DNA from: Shinella pollutisoli
Lineage (GTDB): Bacteria > Pseudomonadota > Alphaproteobacteria > Rhizobiales > Rhizobiaceae
Assembly (NCBI RefSeq): GCF_024609765.1
Contig: NZ_JANFDG010000016.1
Span: 1 to 64,000, forward strand
DNA: 64,000 nucleotides
Reading direction: 5' to 3'
Positions within the stretch are counted from its first letter, which is position 1; each line of letters opens with the position of its first letter. Below the pieces are notes generated by a model. It saw only the letters and a program-made list of their open reading frames with translations, had not been told where the DNA came from and did no database searches. Of the stretch, positions 27,253 to 35,183 are shown piece after piece. A program made the translations under genes and the position numbers.

Positions 27253-27868
27253 AACGCAACAACTCCTTCACCAGTCGTTCAATGTCCTTTGCAGCCTCGC
27301 TTTTTGCCGCCCACTCGAAGATCGTCCGGCCTGCCGTCAGCGCCTCTGCGAAGGCGACGCGGTTCTGGATCTCCGTGCGGAGGATCTGAATGCCGGCGTC
27401 GGCGGCGTAGGCTTTGGCCTCGCGGCCGATCACCGTGTTTGCCTGTTTCCGTGAAACCAGAAACACGGCTTCGAGCTGTTCCTTCAGCGCCCGGCCGTTG
27501 TTGACGGCCTCGATCGTTTCGGTTGCCGCCCACAGGGAGGGGCCGCCCGGCTCGATCGGAATGACGACGAGGTCGGAGGCGATCACGACCGAATGCGCGA
27601 TGTCCTTGCCGCGCGCCGGACCGTCGATGATGGTGTGCGTATAGTCGGCGGCCATCGCCATCGCGTCGCGCGCCATCTTCGGGCGCGGCAGCGAGGCGAC
27701 GACGAAGGGTGTCGTCTCGCGCAAGCTGGCCCATTGCGCGGAGGTCTGCTGCGGATCGGCGTCGATCAGCAGGACCTTGTGGCCGGAGCGGGCGAGACGA
27801 GCGGCCGTGTTGACCGCGAGAGTAGTTTTTCCGACGCCGCCTTTTTGATTGAGGAATGAAATAATCAT
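27194..27868 (-). CDS. parA: ParA-family partition ATPase
   Basis: 224 residues, a short ParA without an N-terminal HTH. Deviant Walker A KGGVGKTT at 9-16, A' [11 protein letters not shown] near 39, and Walker B-like [10 protein letters not shown] near 78. ParA ATPases move or position DNA bound by a ParB-type partner. In an integrated element this would stabilise the excised circle. It heads the minus-strand transcript through the ParB-like gene and perhaps the Rep-like gene. Confidence 0.9.
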   Translation of the reverse strand: MIISFLNQKGGVGKTTLAVNTAARLARSGHKVLLIDADPQQTSAQWASLRETTPFVVASLPRPKMARDAMAMAADYTHTIIDGPARGKDIAHSVVIASDLVVIPIEPGGPSLWAATETIEAVNNGRALKEQLEAVFLVSRKQANTVIGREAKAYAADAGIQILRTEIQNRVAFAEALTAGRTIFEWAAKSEAAKDIERLVKELLRYGEHENIRGPEKARQAADA

Positions 27869-28011
27869 ACCGATATTCTACGGCGGTCATGCGGAAACAC
27901 GGAAACAAAGAAAAAATTCTATCCACATGACCCAGCTTGCCATAATTCTACTTCTTGAAGATTCCTCGATGCGCGAATGCTGATCGTCTACAATTGCGGC
28001 GGAGGATAGTG

Positions 28012-28707
28012 ATGCCCGATATCGACGATCATGATGCCGAATGGCGGGAACGCCCGCAGGACGACCCGCGCTACGTCGCAGCGGCGAAGGCAGCCCGCGA
28101 GGCGTATCTGGCCGCGCATCCGCCTGTCGATTGCTGGATCGACTCGGTTCAGACGATTGACCTCTATCTGGAAGGCCGGCACCGCGCCCGCGTCTTTCCG
28201 CGCAAGGCACGGGCCGACATCTTCGATGAAAACGGCAACACGACAGCTACCGTCACCTATCTGCGATCGGAGACGGCATTCGGCGCTGTCGAAGGCCACC
28301 TTCGCGTCGGACATATTGCCGAGGTGCGCGACGACAGCAACGAGGGCGGCGGAGAGATCAGCCGTTTCCTTCGCAAACAAGCGGAGAAAGATGCCGCGAA
28401 TTTCCGTTCAGCCTGTCCGCCTCCTGATGAGGCCGCCCACTATTTGCAGGAGGCCATCCGCGCCTCGAAGTCTTTCGGCGGCGAAGAAATTCCGGCGGCA
28501 CGCAAATGGCGCGACCTGATCGGCGACGCCCTGGACGCGATCGCCGCCAACGACCGCGCTGCCGCCCACGGCATCGTGCTCACGGCGCTATCCGGCATGG
28601 ACGAGGATGCCCTCTTTGACTGGCAGATGGCCTGGGTTGACTGCGCCCGCGCCGCAGAGGCGCTGCGCAGGGATTTGGAGAAGGCAGGCGGCGAAAGCCG
28701 GGGCTAG
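28012..28707 (+). CDS. hypothetical protein
   Basis: 231 residues from ATG 28012 with GGAGG 6 bp upstream. It begins MPDIDDHDAEWRERPQDDPRY. A predicted beta-rich segment (TIDLYLEGRHRARVFPRKARADIFDENGNTTATVTYL) is followed by a helical C-terminal half (ARKWRDLIGDALDAIAANDRAAAHGIVLTALSGM). No recognised domain and no membrane helix. It diverges from parA. Its TAG stop lies in the loop of the hairpin GGGGCTAGAAGCCCC, one copy of a 20-bp direct repeat. Confidence 0.7.
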   Translation: MPDIDDHDAEWRERPQDDPRYVAAAKAAREAYLAAHPPVDCWIDSVQTIDLYLEGRHRARVFPRKARADIFDENGNTTATVTYLRSETAFGAVEGHLRVGHIAEVRDDSNEGGGEISRFLRKQAEKDAANFRSACPPPDEAAHYLQEAIRASKSFGGEEIPAARKWRDLIGDALDAIAANDRAAAHGIVLTALSGMDEDALFDWQMAWVDCARAAEALRRDLEKAGGESRG

Positions 28708-28719
28708 AAGCCCCGCGCT
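28700..28719. repeat. 20-bp direct repeat, left copy
   Basis: GGGGCTAGAAGCCCCGCGCT, identical to 29591-29610. It is palindromic (GGGGCT/AGCCCC around AGA) and holds the stop of the gene at 28012. Confidence 0.85.
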
Positions 28720-28803
28720 GGATATTACACGCTTCGACGAGTGCTGATAAAAGCAGAACGGTCGTTGATTGATAATCGAGGCGATCAAGAGGGGAGTTTA
28801 GTC

Positions 28804-29235
28804 ATGCGATACAACGAGCTTTTAATTGATGAACGTCTAGATGAAATCGATGACGGACCGTTCCAGATCACCATCGAAACAATTTTCGACGACGAATCGT
28901 GTTCGGTTGATTACTTTATTCGAATCATGAAACCCGATAATTCGCCTTTGTGCGTTCTTAGCCTTCGGGGAACCGTCACCAACCCTCTTGATGTTAGTGC
29001 GGTAGTCACGGTGGCAGCCGGTTACTACGGCATCTGTGTCGCCAGTGGTATGTTGGGCGCGGTCGGCAAAGCTGCCTTTCAGTCGTATGAGGCAGCCAAG
29101 AAAGAGATGCCAGAAGCATCGCGCACGGATAAAGCTCGGCGCGTCTGGAAAGGGACTCTCGAAAAGAAATCCGAACTGAAGGCCGAAGCGGCGAAGTCGC
29201 TAACGGGTTGCGTTACGAAAATTTTCGGGGCCTAG
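28804..29235 (+). CDS. hypothetical protein of the low-GC cassette
   Basis: 143 residues from ATG 28804 with GAGGGGAG upstream. Acidic N-terminus (YNELLIDERLDEIDDGPFQI), a beta-rich middle, one hydrophobic stretch (VSAVVTVAAGYYGICVASGMLGAVGKAAF, about 62-90), then a basic helical C-terminus. Base composition is visibly lower in GC than its neighbours. It is convergent with a small membrane-protein gene 3 bp away. No family recognised; it could be a membrane-active effector or a structural protein. Confidence 0.65.
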   Translation: MRYNELLIDERLDEIDDGPFQITIETIFDDESCSVDYFIRIMKPDNSPLCVLSLRGTVTNPLDVSAVVTVAAGYYGICVASGMLGAVGKAAFQSYEAAKKEMPEASRTDKARRVWKGTLEKKSELKAEAAKSLTGCVTKIFGA

Positions 29236-29238
29236 CCA

Positions 29239-29478
29239 TCAAGGGGCGGATGGCGCTGTCGGCTTTAGCATATAGCCCGCGACGCGATAGCCCAATCCGA
29301 TGCCCTGATAGACAGTCGGCACGGACAAAATGAAGAGCGTAGCGGAGAGGCTAAACGGCAGAGCAGCAACTCCCATAAGCACCGCTGAACCGACGAACCA
29401 GGGATTGACCATTCCAATGATGCCATCAGCGCGGCGATTGAACTTTTCATTCAATTGATGGCGAGTTTCTATTTTCAT
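29239..29478 (-). CDS. small membrane protein of the low-GC cassette
   Basis: 79 residues from ATG 29478 with AAAGGG upstream. A soluble N-terminus (MKIETRHQLNEKFNRRADGI) is followed by two hydrophobic segments (about 24-45 and 47-65). Function unknown. It is convergent with the gene at 28804, and both lie between the 20-bp direct repeats. Confidence 0.65.
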   Translation of the reverse strand: MKIETRHQLNEKFNRRADGIIGMVNPWFVGSAVLMGVAALPFSLSATLFILSVPTVYQGIGLGYRVAGYMLKPTAPSAP

Positions 29479-29590
29479 ATTGCAGCCCTTTGTTGTTTTT
29501 CTTGGACGCATTCATCTTACCACGACGCGCGGGTAAAGTCCGATTTACCGCAATGTTTCATCCACAGGCCCTGGTCGAGATGGGAAAGGC

Positions 29591-29610
29591 GGGGCTAGAA
29601 GCCCCGCGCT
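29591..29610. repeat. 20-bp direct repeat, right copy
   Basis: Second copy of GGGGCTAGAAGCCCCGCGCT. It overlaps the 3' end of the minus-strand gene at 29595, whose TAG stop lies in the palindrome. Confidence 0.85.
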
Positions 29611-29783
29611 CCCGCCGTCATCGCCAGCGCCCGCGAGATATTCTCGATGCTGGCGAGGCCGTTGCGGCGCTCCGGCGTGCCGGTGGCGGTGCGGGCCAGA
29701 GCCTGCGACGCCTGCCGGAACAGGGCGTGCAGTTCCGTCTCGGTGCGCTGTTGCAGTTCGGCGATGGTCAGTAAGCGGTTCAT
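29595..29783 (-). CDS. small hypothetical protein
   Basis: 62 residues, MNRLLTIAELQQRTETELHA at the start, mainly helical, with GGAGG-like GGAGGAACTC just before the ATG. No domain recognised. Possibly a small regulator. Its stop sits in the palindromic 20-bp repeat. Confidence 0.6.
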   Translation of the reverse strand: MNRLLTIAELQQRTETELHALFRQASQALARTATGTPERRNGLASIENISRALAMTAGARGF

Positions 29784-30416
29784 GAGTTCCTCCACTCTGT
29801 TGCGACCGGCTTGATTGCCGGCCTTGTGAATGACCCCGGCGTCGGGATGGACGGCGCGCATGCGAAAAAACCGAGGGGAATCGCCCGCCTGCAACCCTTG
29901 TGGTGAAGGCAGGGGATACGGGGCTTTTCGCTTGCGCGGGGAACGGACAGACCGGCGCACATTCACAGCAGGACCGGCAGGAAAGGCAGGTCGTGAACAC
30001 GGGTTCGGAAGGGACTCGGGAAGCGATTGCTGATCTTTGTTGAACAGGACAGGGCAGCGGCAGGGAACGGGCGCGCCCGCGTTGCGGCCAGGCTCGCAGG
30101 CTTCGCCCGGAACCGACCACGGGCCGTTTCCGCCATCCGGTTTTGATCCTTCGCGCGAAGAATAGCGGTGCCGGCCTTGCCGGCGCTTTGACACGCGGGC
30201 CGGTGCCCGCCGTCAGAAGACGGGGGCTTGCAGCCCCCCTTCGTCAAGGACTGGACGCAAGCGCAGCGCGCCGGGTTTCCCCGGCCTTCCGCGCCTTCGG
30301 CTTGTGCAGGCCGGGTGATCCCCCTCCCGGCGCACTGGTCCTTGTCGATCTCCCCCCGCTCATTGGCGCGGGCCTAGTCCGGTTGCATGCGCAACCGAAA
30401 AACTAGGAGAAGATCA
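29784..30416 (+). promoter_or_regulatory. long structured leader of ardC, no gene seen
   Basis: 633 bp with no convincing coding frame. It contains a hairpin GGGGGCT (30222-30228)/AGCCCCC (30232-30238) and a 31-bp motif (30304-30334) about 90% identical to 33515-33544, which lies upstream of another small gene. Such leaders in transferred elements can carry promoters active on incoming single strands; that role is an inference. Confidence 0.4.
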
Positions 30417-31322
30417 ATGAAATCAGACGTTTATCAACGTGTAACCGACAGCATCGTGGCCGAACTGGAAAAGGGCGTGCGCCCTTGGTTCAAGCCGTGG
30501 AACGCCGAGCACACCGCAGGGCGCATTACGCGCCCGCTACGCGCCAACGGCATTCCCTATCGCGGCATCAACATCCTGTTGCTGTGGGACTCAGCCATCA
30601 TGCACGGCTTCACCGCGCCGCTGTGGATGACCTACAAGCAGGCGCAGGAGATGGGCGGACAGGTGCGGAAAGGCGAGAAGGGGAGTCTTGTCGTTTACGC
30701 CAACACCATCACCAAGACCGAGCAGGACGAGGCGACCGGCGAGGACGTGGAGCGGGAAATTCCGTTCATGAAGGGATACACCGTTTTCAACGCCGAGCAG
30801 GTGGACGGGCTGCCCGCGCATTTCTACGCCGTGCAGGCCCCGGCGCTCGACCCCGTGCAGCGCATCGACAGGGCGGAGGCTTTCTTTGCCGCCACCGGCG
30901 CGGAGATCAGGGAAGGCGGAGACCGCGCCTATTACACCGCCGCCGGCGACTATGTGCAGATGCCGCCCTTTGTCGCGTTCGCGCAGCCGGAAGGATTTTA
31001 CGCCATCTTGGCCCATGAGCTGACTCACTGGACGAAGGCCCCGCAGCGCCTCGGCCGTGATCTTGGCCGCAAGCGTTGGGGCGATGAAGGCTATGCGATG
31101 GAGGAACTTGTCGCCGAGCTGGGCGCGGCTTTCATCTGCGCCGATCTGGCGCTGACGCCGGAGCCACGCGCCGAACACGCCGCCTATATCGGATCGTGGC
31201 TGAAGGCGCTGAAGGATGACAAGCGCGCCATCTTCACCGCCGCCGCCCATGCGCAGCGTGCCGCCGACTATCTGACCGGCTTGCAGCCGCAGGAGGCGGA
31301 GGAAGAAAAGGCGGCCGCGTGA
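30417..31322 (+). CDS. ardC: ArdC-like antirestriction protein
   Basis: 301 residues from ATG 30417. The N-terminal ssDNA-binding-type domain (VYQRVTDSIVAELEKG, VRPWFKPW, YRGINILLLW) is followed by a zincin-like metallopeptidase domain with HELTH at 200-204 and downstream Glu in EELVAELGAAF. ArdC proteins protect incoming DNA from type I and II restriction after transfer. It probably works with the orphan methyltransferase. The start was placed at MKSDVY because AGGAG precedes it. Confidence 0.9.
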   Translation: MKSDVYQRVTDSIVAELEKGVRPWFKPWNAEHTAGRITRPLRANGIPYRGINILLLWDSAIMHGFTAPLWMTYKQAQEMGGQVRKGEKGSLVVYANTITKTEQDEATGEDVEREIPFMKGYTVFNAEQVDGLPAHFYAVQAPALDPVQRIDRAEAFFAATGAEIREGGDRAYYTAAGDYVQMPPFVAFAQPEGFYAILAHELTHWTKAPQRLGRDLGRKRWGDEGYAMEELVAELGAAFICADLALTPEPRAEHAAYIGSWLKALKDDKRAIFTAAAHAQRAADYLTGLQPQEAEEEKAAA

Positions 31323-31359
31323 GCAGCTACCGACCTGCGCGCAGGGCCAAAAAAATCGC

Positions 31360-31380
31360 GCCGCCGGGCATTCCGGCGGC
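31360..31380 (+). terminator. hairpin after ardC
   Basis: GCCGCCGG (31360-31367) and CCGGCGGC (31373-31380), followed by GTTTCC. A second GC hairpin lies at about 31410-31437. Weak T-runs. Confidence 0.45.
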
Positions 31381-31462
31381 GTTTCCGCTTGCGGCGACCG
31401 ACGAAAAATTGCCGCCCGGCATCGGGCCGGGCGGCGGCGCGCTGCGCGCGGGCAGGCAGCAC

Positions 31463-31490
31463 TTGCAAAATATTGCAAAAATGGTATATT
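31463..31490 (+). promoter_or_regulatory. promoter/operator of the HigBA-type pair
   Basis: TTGCAA (31463-31468), 16 bp, TATATT (31485-31490). TTGCAAAA is repeated at 31473, one helical turn on, a likely antitoxin operator. The predicted transcription start coincides with the toxin ATG (31497), and no ribosome site is visible, so the toxin mRNA may be leaderless. Confidence 0.6.
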
Positions 31491-31496
31491 CTGGTA

Positions 31497-31820
31497 ATGG
31501 AGTGGTCAGTCGAGTTCTTGGATGCGGATGTAAGGGCGGAGCTTTCCGCCTTGCCGCGCGACATCCGGGCGAGTTTCGAGCGAATCGTTGGGCTGATCCA
31601 GTCTCATGGCCTGGAAAGGATGCGAGAACCCTACATCAAGCATCTGGAAGGGCCGCTTTGGGAAATGCGCATGAAGGGCAAGGATGGCATTGCCCGCGCC
31701 GCCTATGTCACGGCAACCGGACGCCGGGTGGTTGTCGTCAGGGTATTCCCGAAGAAGACCCAGAAGACGCCCCGGCGCGAAATCGAGCTGGCCCTGAAAC
31801 GGGCGAAGGAGGTTCTATGA
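31497..31820 (+). CDS. higB: RelE/HigB-type toxin (phage Gp49-like)
   Basis: 107 residues, MEWSVEFLDADVRAELSALP at the start. The core HLEGPLWEMRMKGKDGIARAAYVTATGRRVVVVRVFPKKTQKTPRREIELALKRAKE is the Gp49/HigB pattern of ribosome-dependent mRNA interferases. The toxin precedes the antitoxin, as in HigBA systems, and overlaps it by 4 bp. It would stabilise the element by post-segregational killing. Confidence 0.85.
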   Translation: MEWSVEFLDADVRAELSALPRDIRASFERIVGLIQSHGLERMREPYIKHLEGPLWEMRMKGKDGIARAAYVTATGRRVVVVRVFPKKTQKTPRREIELALKRAKEVL

Positions 31821-32134
31821 GCCGCAAGTTCATCCCGGTCGAGGAGGCTTTCGCCGAATGGCGGAAAGACCCCGAATACATGGCCGAATACGACGCGCTG
31901 GAGGAGGAGTTCGCGCTTGCCTCCGCGCTGATCCGCGCACGCGGCGAAGCCGACATGACGCAGGAGGAAGTGGCGAAGGCTATGGGCACGACCCAGGCCG
32001 TTGTCGCCCGGCTTGAAAGCGGGCGCACCATGCCTTCGACCCGGACGCTGCAACGCTTCGCCAAGGCCACGAAGTCCCGGCTGCGCATCAGCTTCGAGCC
32101 GGATACGTCCGACTCCGCTCCGGCGGGCCGATAG
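31817..32134 (+). CDS. higA: XRE-family antitoxin
   Basis: 105 residues. N-terminal acidic helix (PVEEAFAEWRKDPEYMAEYDAL) that would mask the toxin, and a C-terminal helix-turn-helix (MTQEEVAKAMGTTQAVVARLESGR). The start overlaps the toxin stop (ATGA). Expected to repress its own promoter through the TTGCAAAA repeats. Confidence 0.85.
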   Translation: MSRKFIPVEEAFAEWRKDPEYMAEYDALEEEFALASALIRARGEADMTQEEVAKAMGTTQAVVARLESGRTMPSTRTLQRFAKATKSRLRISFEPDTSDSAPAGR

Positions 32135-32214
32135 TCCCGATGGCTGAACCGAAAACCGCGAGGCCATCGCCGCCGGGCTGACGGTGCTCTATTCGCCATG
32201 GTGGTGACGAAAAC

Positions 32215-32242
32215 GCTGCGGCGGCCGTCCGGCCGCCGCAGC
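32215..32242. terminator. bidirectional terminator hairpin
   Basis: GCTGCGGCGGCCG (32215-32227) pairs perfectly with CGGCCGCCGCAGC (32230-32242), 13 bp, between convergent higA and the minus-strand gene ending at 32249. Confidence 0.65.
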
Positions 32243-32248
32243 TACATT

Positions 32249-32590
32249 TCAGAATGGTATCCCGTCAGGGTCGGGATCATCGTCATCAGGCGACCGGTCG
32301 ATGATGACTGGCGAGCCGAAGATCACGACGGTGCCGGCGTCTTCGGCCTCTCGCTTTGCGTCGGCCTCGATCTCCCGGAACTGCCGCTCCAATTCCTCAA
32401 TCCCCGTCCTGAGCGCAATCATCCAGAACGCCTGATCGTCCGCTATCGCGGAGCCGAGGAACGACGCCGCCCGGTCGGAGAGGGCCGGCGGGATCGTCAC
32501 CGTCAGCATGGCGAGCGTGGAAGCGGGCTTTCGGGCCGGCTTCGCCGCCGGCCCGGATTTCTTTCGCTTGTCAGTGGAGCGTCGAGCCAT
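32249..32590 (-). CDS. hypothetical protein
   Basis: 113 residues from ATG 32590. Basic Lys/Ala-rich N-terminus, then STLAMLTVTIPPALSDRAASFLGSAIADDQAFWMIALRTGIEELE, which has a ribbon-helix-helix-like beta-helix pattern, and an Asp-rich tail (RSPDDDDPDPDGIPF). Overlaps the upstream gene by 20 bp. Possibly a small DNA-binding protein; unproven. Confidence 0.6.
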   Translation of the reverse strand: MARRSTDKRKKSGPAAKPARKPASTLAMLTVTIPPALSDRAASFLGSAIADDQAFWMIALRTGIEELERQFREIEADAKREAEDAGTVVIFGSPVIIDRSPDDDDPDPDGIPF

Positions 32591-33008
32591 CGGGCGCTCT
32601 CCTTTCCACCGGGGCAAAGAGGAGAGGATGACGGCCTTCACGGCACGCCTCGAACTCCTCATCCAGTCGGGCTACCAGCATTCCCGACAGATAGCGCAGC
32701 GCGTCCGCCATAGCGGTCGGATCGTCGAGGTCGAGGGGTTCCCCGACCAGATGCAACCCGCCGCGACGGCTTCTCCGTTCGAGGCGGCCGAGGAACGCGA
32801 GCGCGATCAGACCTGCCTCGTTGACGTGGATCACAACGGGTTTGTCCTTGGTCCCGTCGCCATCGTCCGCAGCCACCGATTGCCGAACCTGCATCTCCGC
32901 AGCTTCAAATTCGGCCACCCGCGACGGCATGGGACGCTCGCCGCGACGCATGCGGCAGGCCAAGCAGTCGGGGTTGCCGCAGTCACGGTTTTCGAGATCG
33001 TCTGACAT
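32571..33008 (-). CDS. hypothetical protein with N-terminal Cys cluster
   Basis: 145 residues from ATG 33008. CGNPDCLAC (Cys10, 15, 18) near the N-terminus may bind a metal. The remainder is mixed helix and strand (VVIHVNEAGLIALAFLGRLERR; LSGMLVARLDEEFEACREGR). Overlapping the next gene suggests a two-gene operon. Its leader carries the operator-like repeat at 33067. Confidence 0.6.
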   Translation of the reverse strand: MSDDLENRDCGNPDCLACRMRRGERPMPSRVAEFEAAEMQVRQSVAADDGDGTKDKPVVIHVNEAGLIALAFLGRLERRSRRGGLHLVGEPLDLDDPTAMADALRYLSGMLVARLDEEFEACREGRHPLLFAPVERRAPDGSTLH

Positions 33009-33624
33009 GGTGCAACTCCTTTCGTTCGAGCTGCATCCCATATGAAGCACGTCGCGCCGCCGGTCGTGGTCACTAACTGGTCACGCCATCGGTGCCGTGC
33101 GGTCTCGATTTTCCAGAACGCACTTTTTCGGTGAGCCTCCAAGCCGTTGATACGCTTGGGCTTTACGCCCCCTATTTCCCAGAATGGTTGTTATCACATC
33201 AGCGATAGAGGACTCTGGCCGTATCATTTCCGGCATTTCGATGCCCGGCCGGACAGCCCTTCCGCCGCTCCGCGCGACCACGGCTGCCGATGTTTTCCGG
33301 GTCCGCGCTTTGTCCTCGATCCCCGCGACATGACGGACATTCCCGATCATGGTTTCGCGGCCGGACGGCGGTGTCGTCGTTTCAGAGTGCCTGTGACGCT
33401 GCCTTGCGCGTTGGGTTTGCCTCGACTTTTCACGCCATAACCTGACCGGGCGCGCGTCCGGTTCAAGGCCCTTCGGCCCTTCGGGTGATGCCCCGGTATC
33501 CCCGACCTTCCTGCGTGCAGGCCGGGCGATTCCCCTCCGGCGCATCAGCCGTGAACCCGCCGCTTCTCCGCCCGCTCAAACGGTTGGCGTGTCGAGATCA
33601 ACCCAAGCGAAAGGAGCTTACATC
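33009..33624. promoter_or_regulatory. 616-bp divergent spacer, no convincing gene
   Basis: Contains the direct repeat TGGTCACTAACTGGTCACG (33067-33085; TGGTCA half-sites 11 bp apart) and a 30-bp motif (33515-33544) shared with the ardC leader. Short frames here (89 residues minus from 33347; 97 plus from 33147) have no ribosome site or familiar motif. Confidence 0.4.
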
Positions 33625-33858
33625 ATGGCACGTAACGACCAACAGAACCGCCGCCCCGCCCGCGAGAACCGCAGCCCGGCCTACATCGCCTGGCACGTCG
33701 CGGGGAACGAGGACAAAGCCTTCTGGACCCGCATCGGCGCGGCGTGGACCCACCAGGACGGCGAAGGGCTGACCCTACAGCTCGATCTGGTTCCGGTGAA
33801 CGGCGGCCGCATCGTCCTCCGCTTCCCGAGTGAAAACAACAACGGAGCGGGCGCGTAA
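33625..33858 (+). CDS. small conserved hypothetical protein of mobile elements
   Basis: 77 residues from ATG 33625 with AAAGGAG upstream. Basic N-terminus (MARNDQQNRRPARENRSPAY) followed by a beta-rich part (IAWHVAGNEDKAFWTRIGAAW, LTLQLDLVPVNGGRIVLRFP). It resembles small proteins common on alphaproteobacterial mobile elements. Function unknown. Confidence 0.65.
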   Translation: MARNDQQNRRPARENRSPAYIAWHVAGNEDKAFWTRIGAAWTHQDGEGLTLQLDLVPVNGGRIVLRFPSENNNGAGA

Positions 33859-33912
33859 GCGCCCCTCCCACAAACGGCCCGCTACGGCCCAACAACAAGA
33901 GGAGTTCTAGAC

Positions 33913-34152
33913 ATGGAAAATCACGACCCTATTACGCAGCGCATTGGCAATTTCAGTGTTTGCATGGATGTTATCGACGGCGATCTGCAAATCCGCGTTT
34001 ATCCGGTAGGAGCAGACGGCCAAACGTGGGACTACCCCGTCGATACTTTCGATGTGCGGGCCGCAGATTGTTCCCTTGATGGCAACGGTGAGCCTGACGA
34101 CGACCGTCGCGCGGTCAAGCATTTCAACGACGAGACCGGGGGCGCGTCATGA
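33913..34152 (+). CDS. small hypothetical protein
   Basis: 79 residues with GAGGAG 8 bp upstream. Acidic, beta-rich (IGNFSVCMDVIDGDLQIRVYPV). Its stop overlaps the start of the next gene (ATGA). Not recognised. Confidence 0.6.
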   Translation: MENHDPITQRIGNFSVCMDVIDGDLQIRVYPVGADGQTWDYPVDTFDVRAADCSLDGNGEPDDDRRAVKHFNDETGGAS

Positions 34153-34493
34153 CGCGCTCCCTCATCGAGGCCGACAAGCGCGAGGGTTTCTTGCGTGCAA
34201 CCGGCGGGTTCTCCCGCGCGGGCGAGCGCTGGACCGAACGCGCCGCGCGCGGCATGACCGACGCGGAGCTTGCCGAGGCGCTGGCGTTCGAGCTGGGCAT
34301 CTTCGGTGGATCGTGCGGCCCCGGTGCGCTGCATCTGACCTTTCAGGGCGCGGGCCTGAAGATCTGGATTTCGTGGGAAATCCACAATCACGTCACCACG
34401 AAGCCGACCTTCGAGGGCAAGAGCACCATCGCAATGGCCCGCCTGATCTACGGCATCAAAGACCCTGCCGACAAGCAGCTTGCCCTCTTTTGA
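34149..34493 (+). CDS. small hypothetical protein
   Basis: 114 residues, translationally coupled to the previous gene. Helical N-terminus (SLIEADKREGFLRATGGFSR) and a mixed C-terminal half with a Gly-rich centre. No domain recognised. Confidence 0.6.
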   Translation: MTRSLIEADKREGFLRATGGFSRAGERWTERAARGMTDAELAEALAFELGIFGGSCGPGALHLTFQGAGLKIWISWEIHNHVTTKPTFEGKSTIAMARLIYGIKDPADKQLALF

Positions 34494-34555
34494 GGGCAGG
34501 CTTTCGATCCCTCCAGTAGCGTCCGCGCTAAAAGTGATACCTAAGCAATCTCACG

Positions 34556-34590
34556 TTGATTATGATATATTATAACGTATCATCAATTGA
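34556..34590 (+). promoter_or_regulatory. AT-rich promoter/operator region
   Basis: A very AT-rich stretch in otherwise GC-rich DNA. ATGATA (34562-34567) and TATCAT (34578-34583) form an inverted repeat; TTGAT at 34556 may be part of a -35. It precedes the gene at 34605. Confidence 0.4.
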
Positions 34591-34604
34591 GTGAGGAAAT
34601 ACAT

Positions 34605-34853
34605 ATGGCAATGTCAAGTAAATCAGCCCGCTACGATCTGATAGTCTTCGAGAATTTCGAGCATAACGGCCAGAAGCGCAGCCGCGCTTTCCGTGTCGGC
34701 AGCGCGGTGACGACCGCCAAGGGGACCGCCCTCTATATCCCGGCCGGCATTTCCATCACCGGCCGGGTTCTGCTGGTGCCCGAGAAAACCCCTCTCAACG
34801 AGGTGGACGTTCTCGAAACCTACCAGTCCGCCGCCGACGCCTTCGGCGTCTGA
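34605..34853 (+). CDS. small hypothetical protein
   Basis: 82 residues from ATG 34605 with GAGG upstream. It reads MAMSSKSARYDLIVFENFEH and continues with strands (RSRAFRVGSAVTTAKGTALYIPAGISITGRVLLVPE). Looks like a small single-domain beta protein. Not recognised. Confidence 0.6.
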   Translation: MAMSSKSARYDLIVFENFEHNGQKRSRAFRVGSAVTTAKGTALYIPAGISITGRVLLVPEKTPLNEVDVLETYQSAADAFGV

Positions 34854-34861
34854 CGGCCGCG

Positions 34862-35170
34862 TCAGCGCAGGGTGAACGGCGAGCATCCGTCCCGGCGGTC
34901 GGCCGCCATGCCCTTTTTCATGCCGGTGATCCCGACATAATCGCAGCTATAGGCGCGCTCGGGCGTGCAGCGCCCGATGGAGCAGCGATAGGTCACGAGC
35001 ATATGCGGCGTGCCGAAGATCAGGCCCCCCGCGACGAGCGCCGCGAGCGTCCAGAACCGGACGCCGAGACGGGCATCGAGCCAGTCCGCAGCAGCTATGC
35101 TGCGCTGCTGCCATTCCGGCTTGGGCTTGTCGCCCTTCGCCGAGTCCACTTTCACCTTGAAGTCGGGCAT
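34862..35170 (-). CDS. small membrane protein next to the coupling protein
   Basis: 102 residues. One hydrophobic helix (WTLAALVAGGLIFGTPHMLVT, about 40-60) then a Cys-containing periplasmic part (CSIGRCTPERAYSCDYVG; four Cys). It follows the T4CP gene by 13 bp on the same strand, so a role at the transfer apparatus is possible. Unnamed. Confidence 0.65.
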   Translation of the reverse strand: MPDFKVKVDSAKGDKPKPEWQQRSIAAADWLDARLGVRFWTLAALVAGGLIFGTPHMLVTYRCSIGRCTPERAYSCDYVGITGMKKGMAADRRDGCSPFTLR

Positions 35171-35183
35171 CGGGATTCTCCTT

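Noticed and set aside
33081-33545. Minus-strand frame of 154 residues (89 from an inner ATG)
   Set aside because: No ribosome site, no familiar motif, and it covers a conserved leader motif; could be a remnant.
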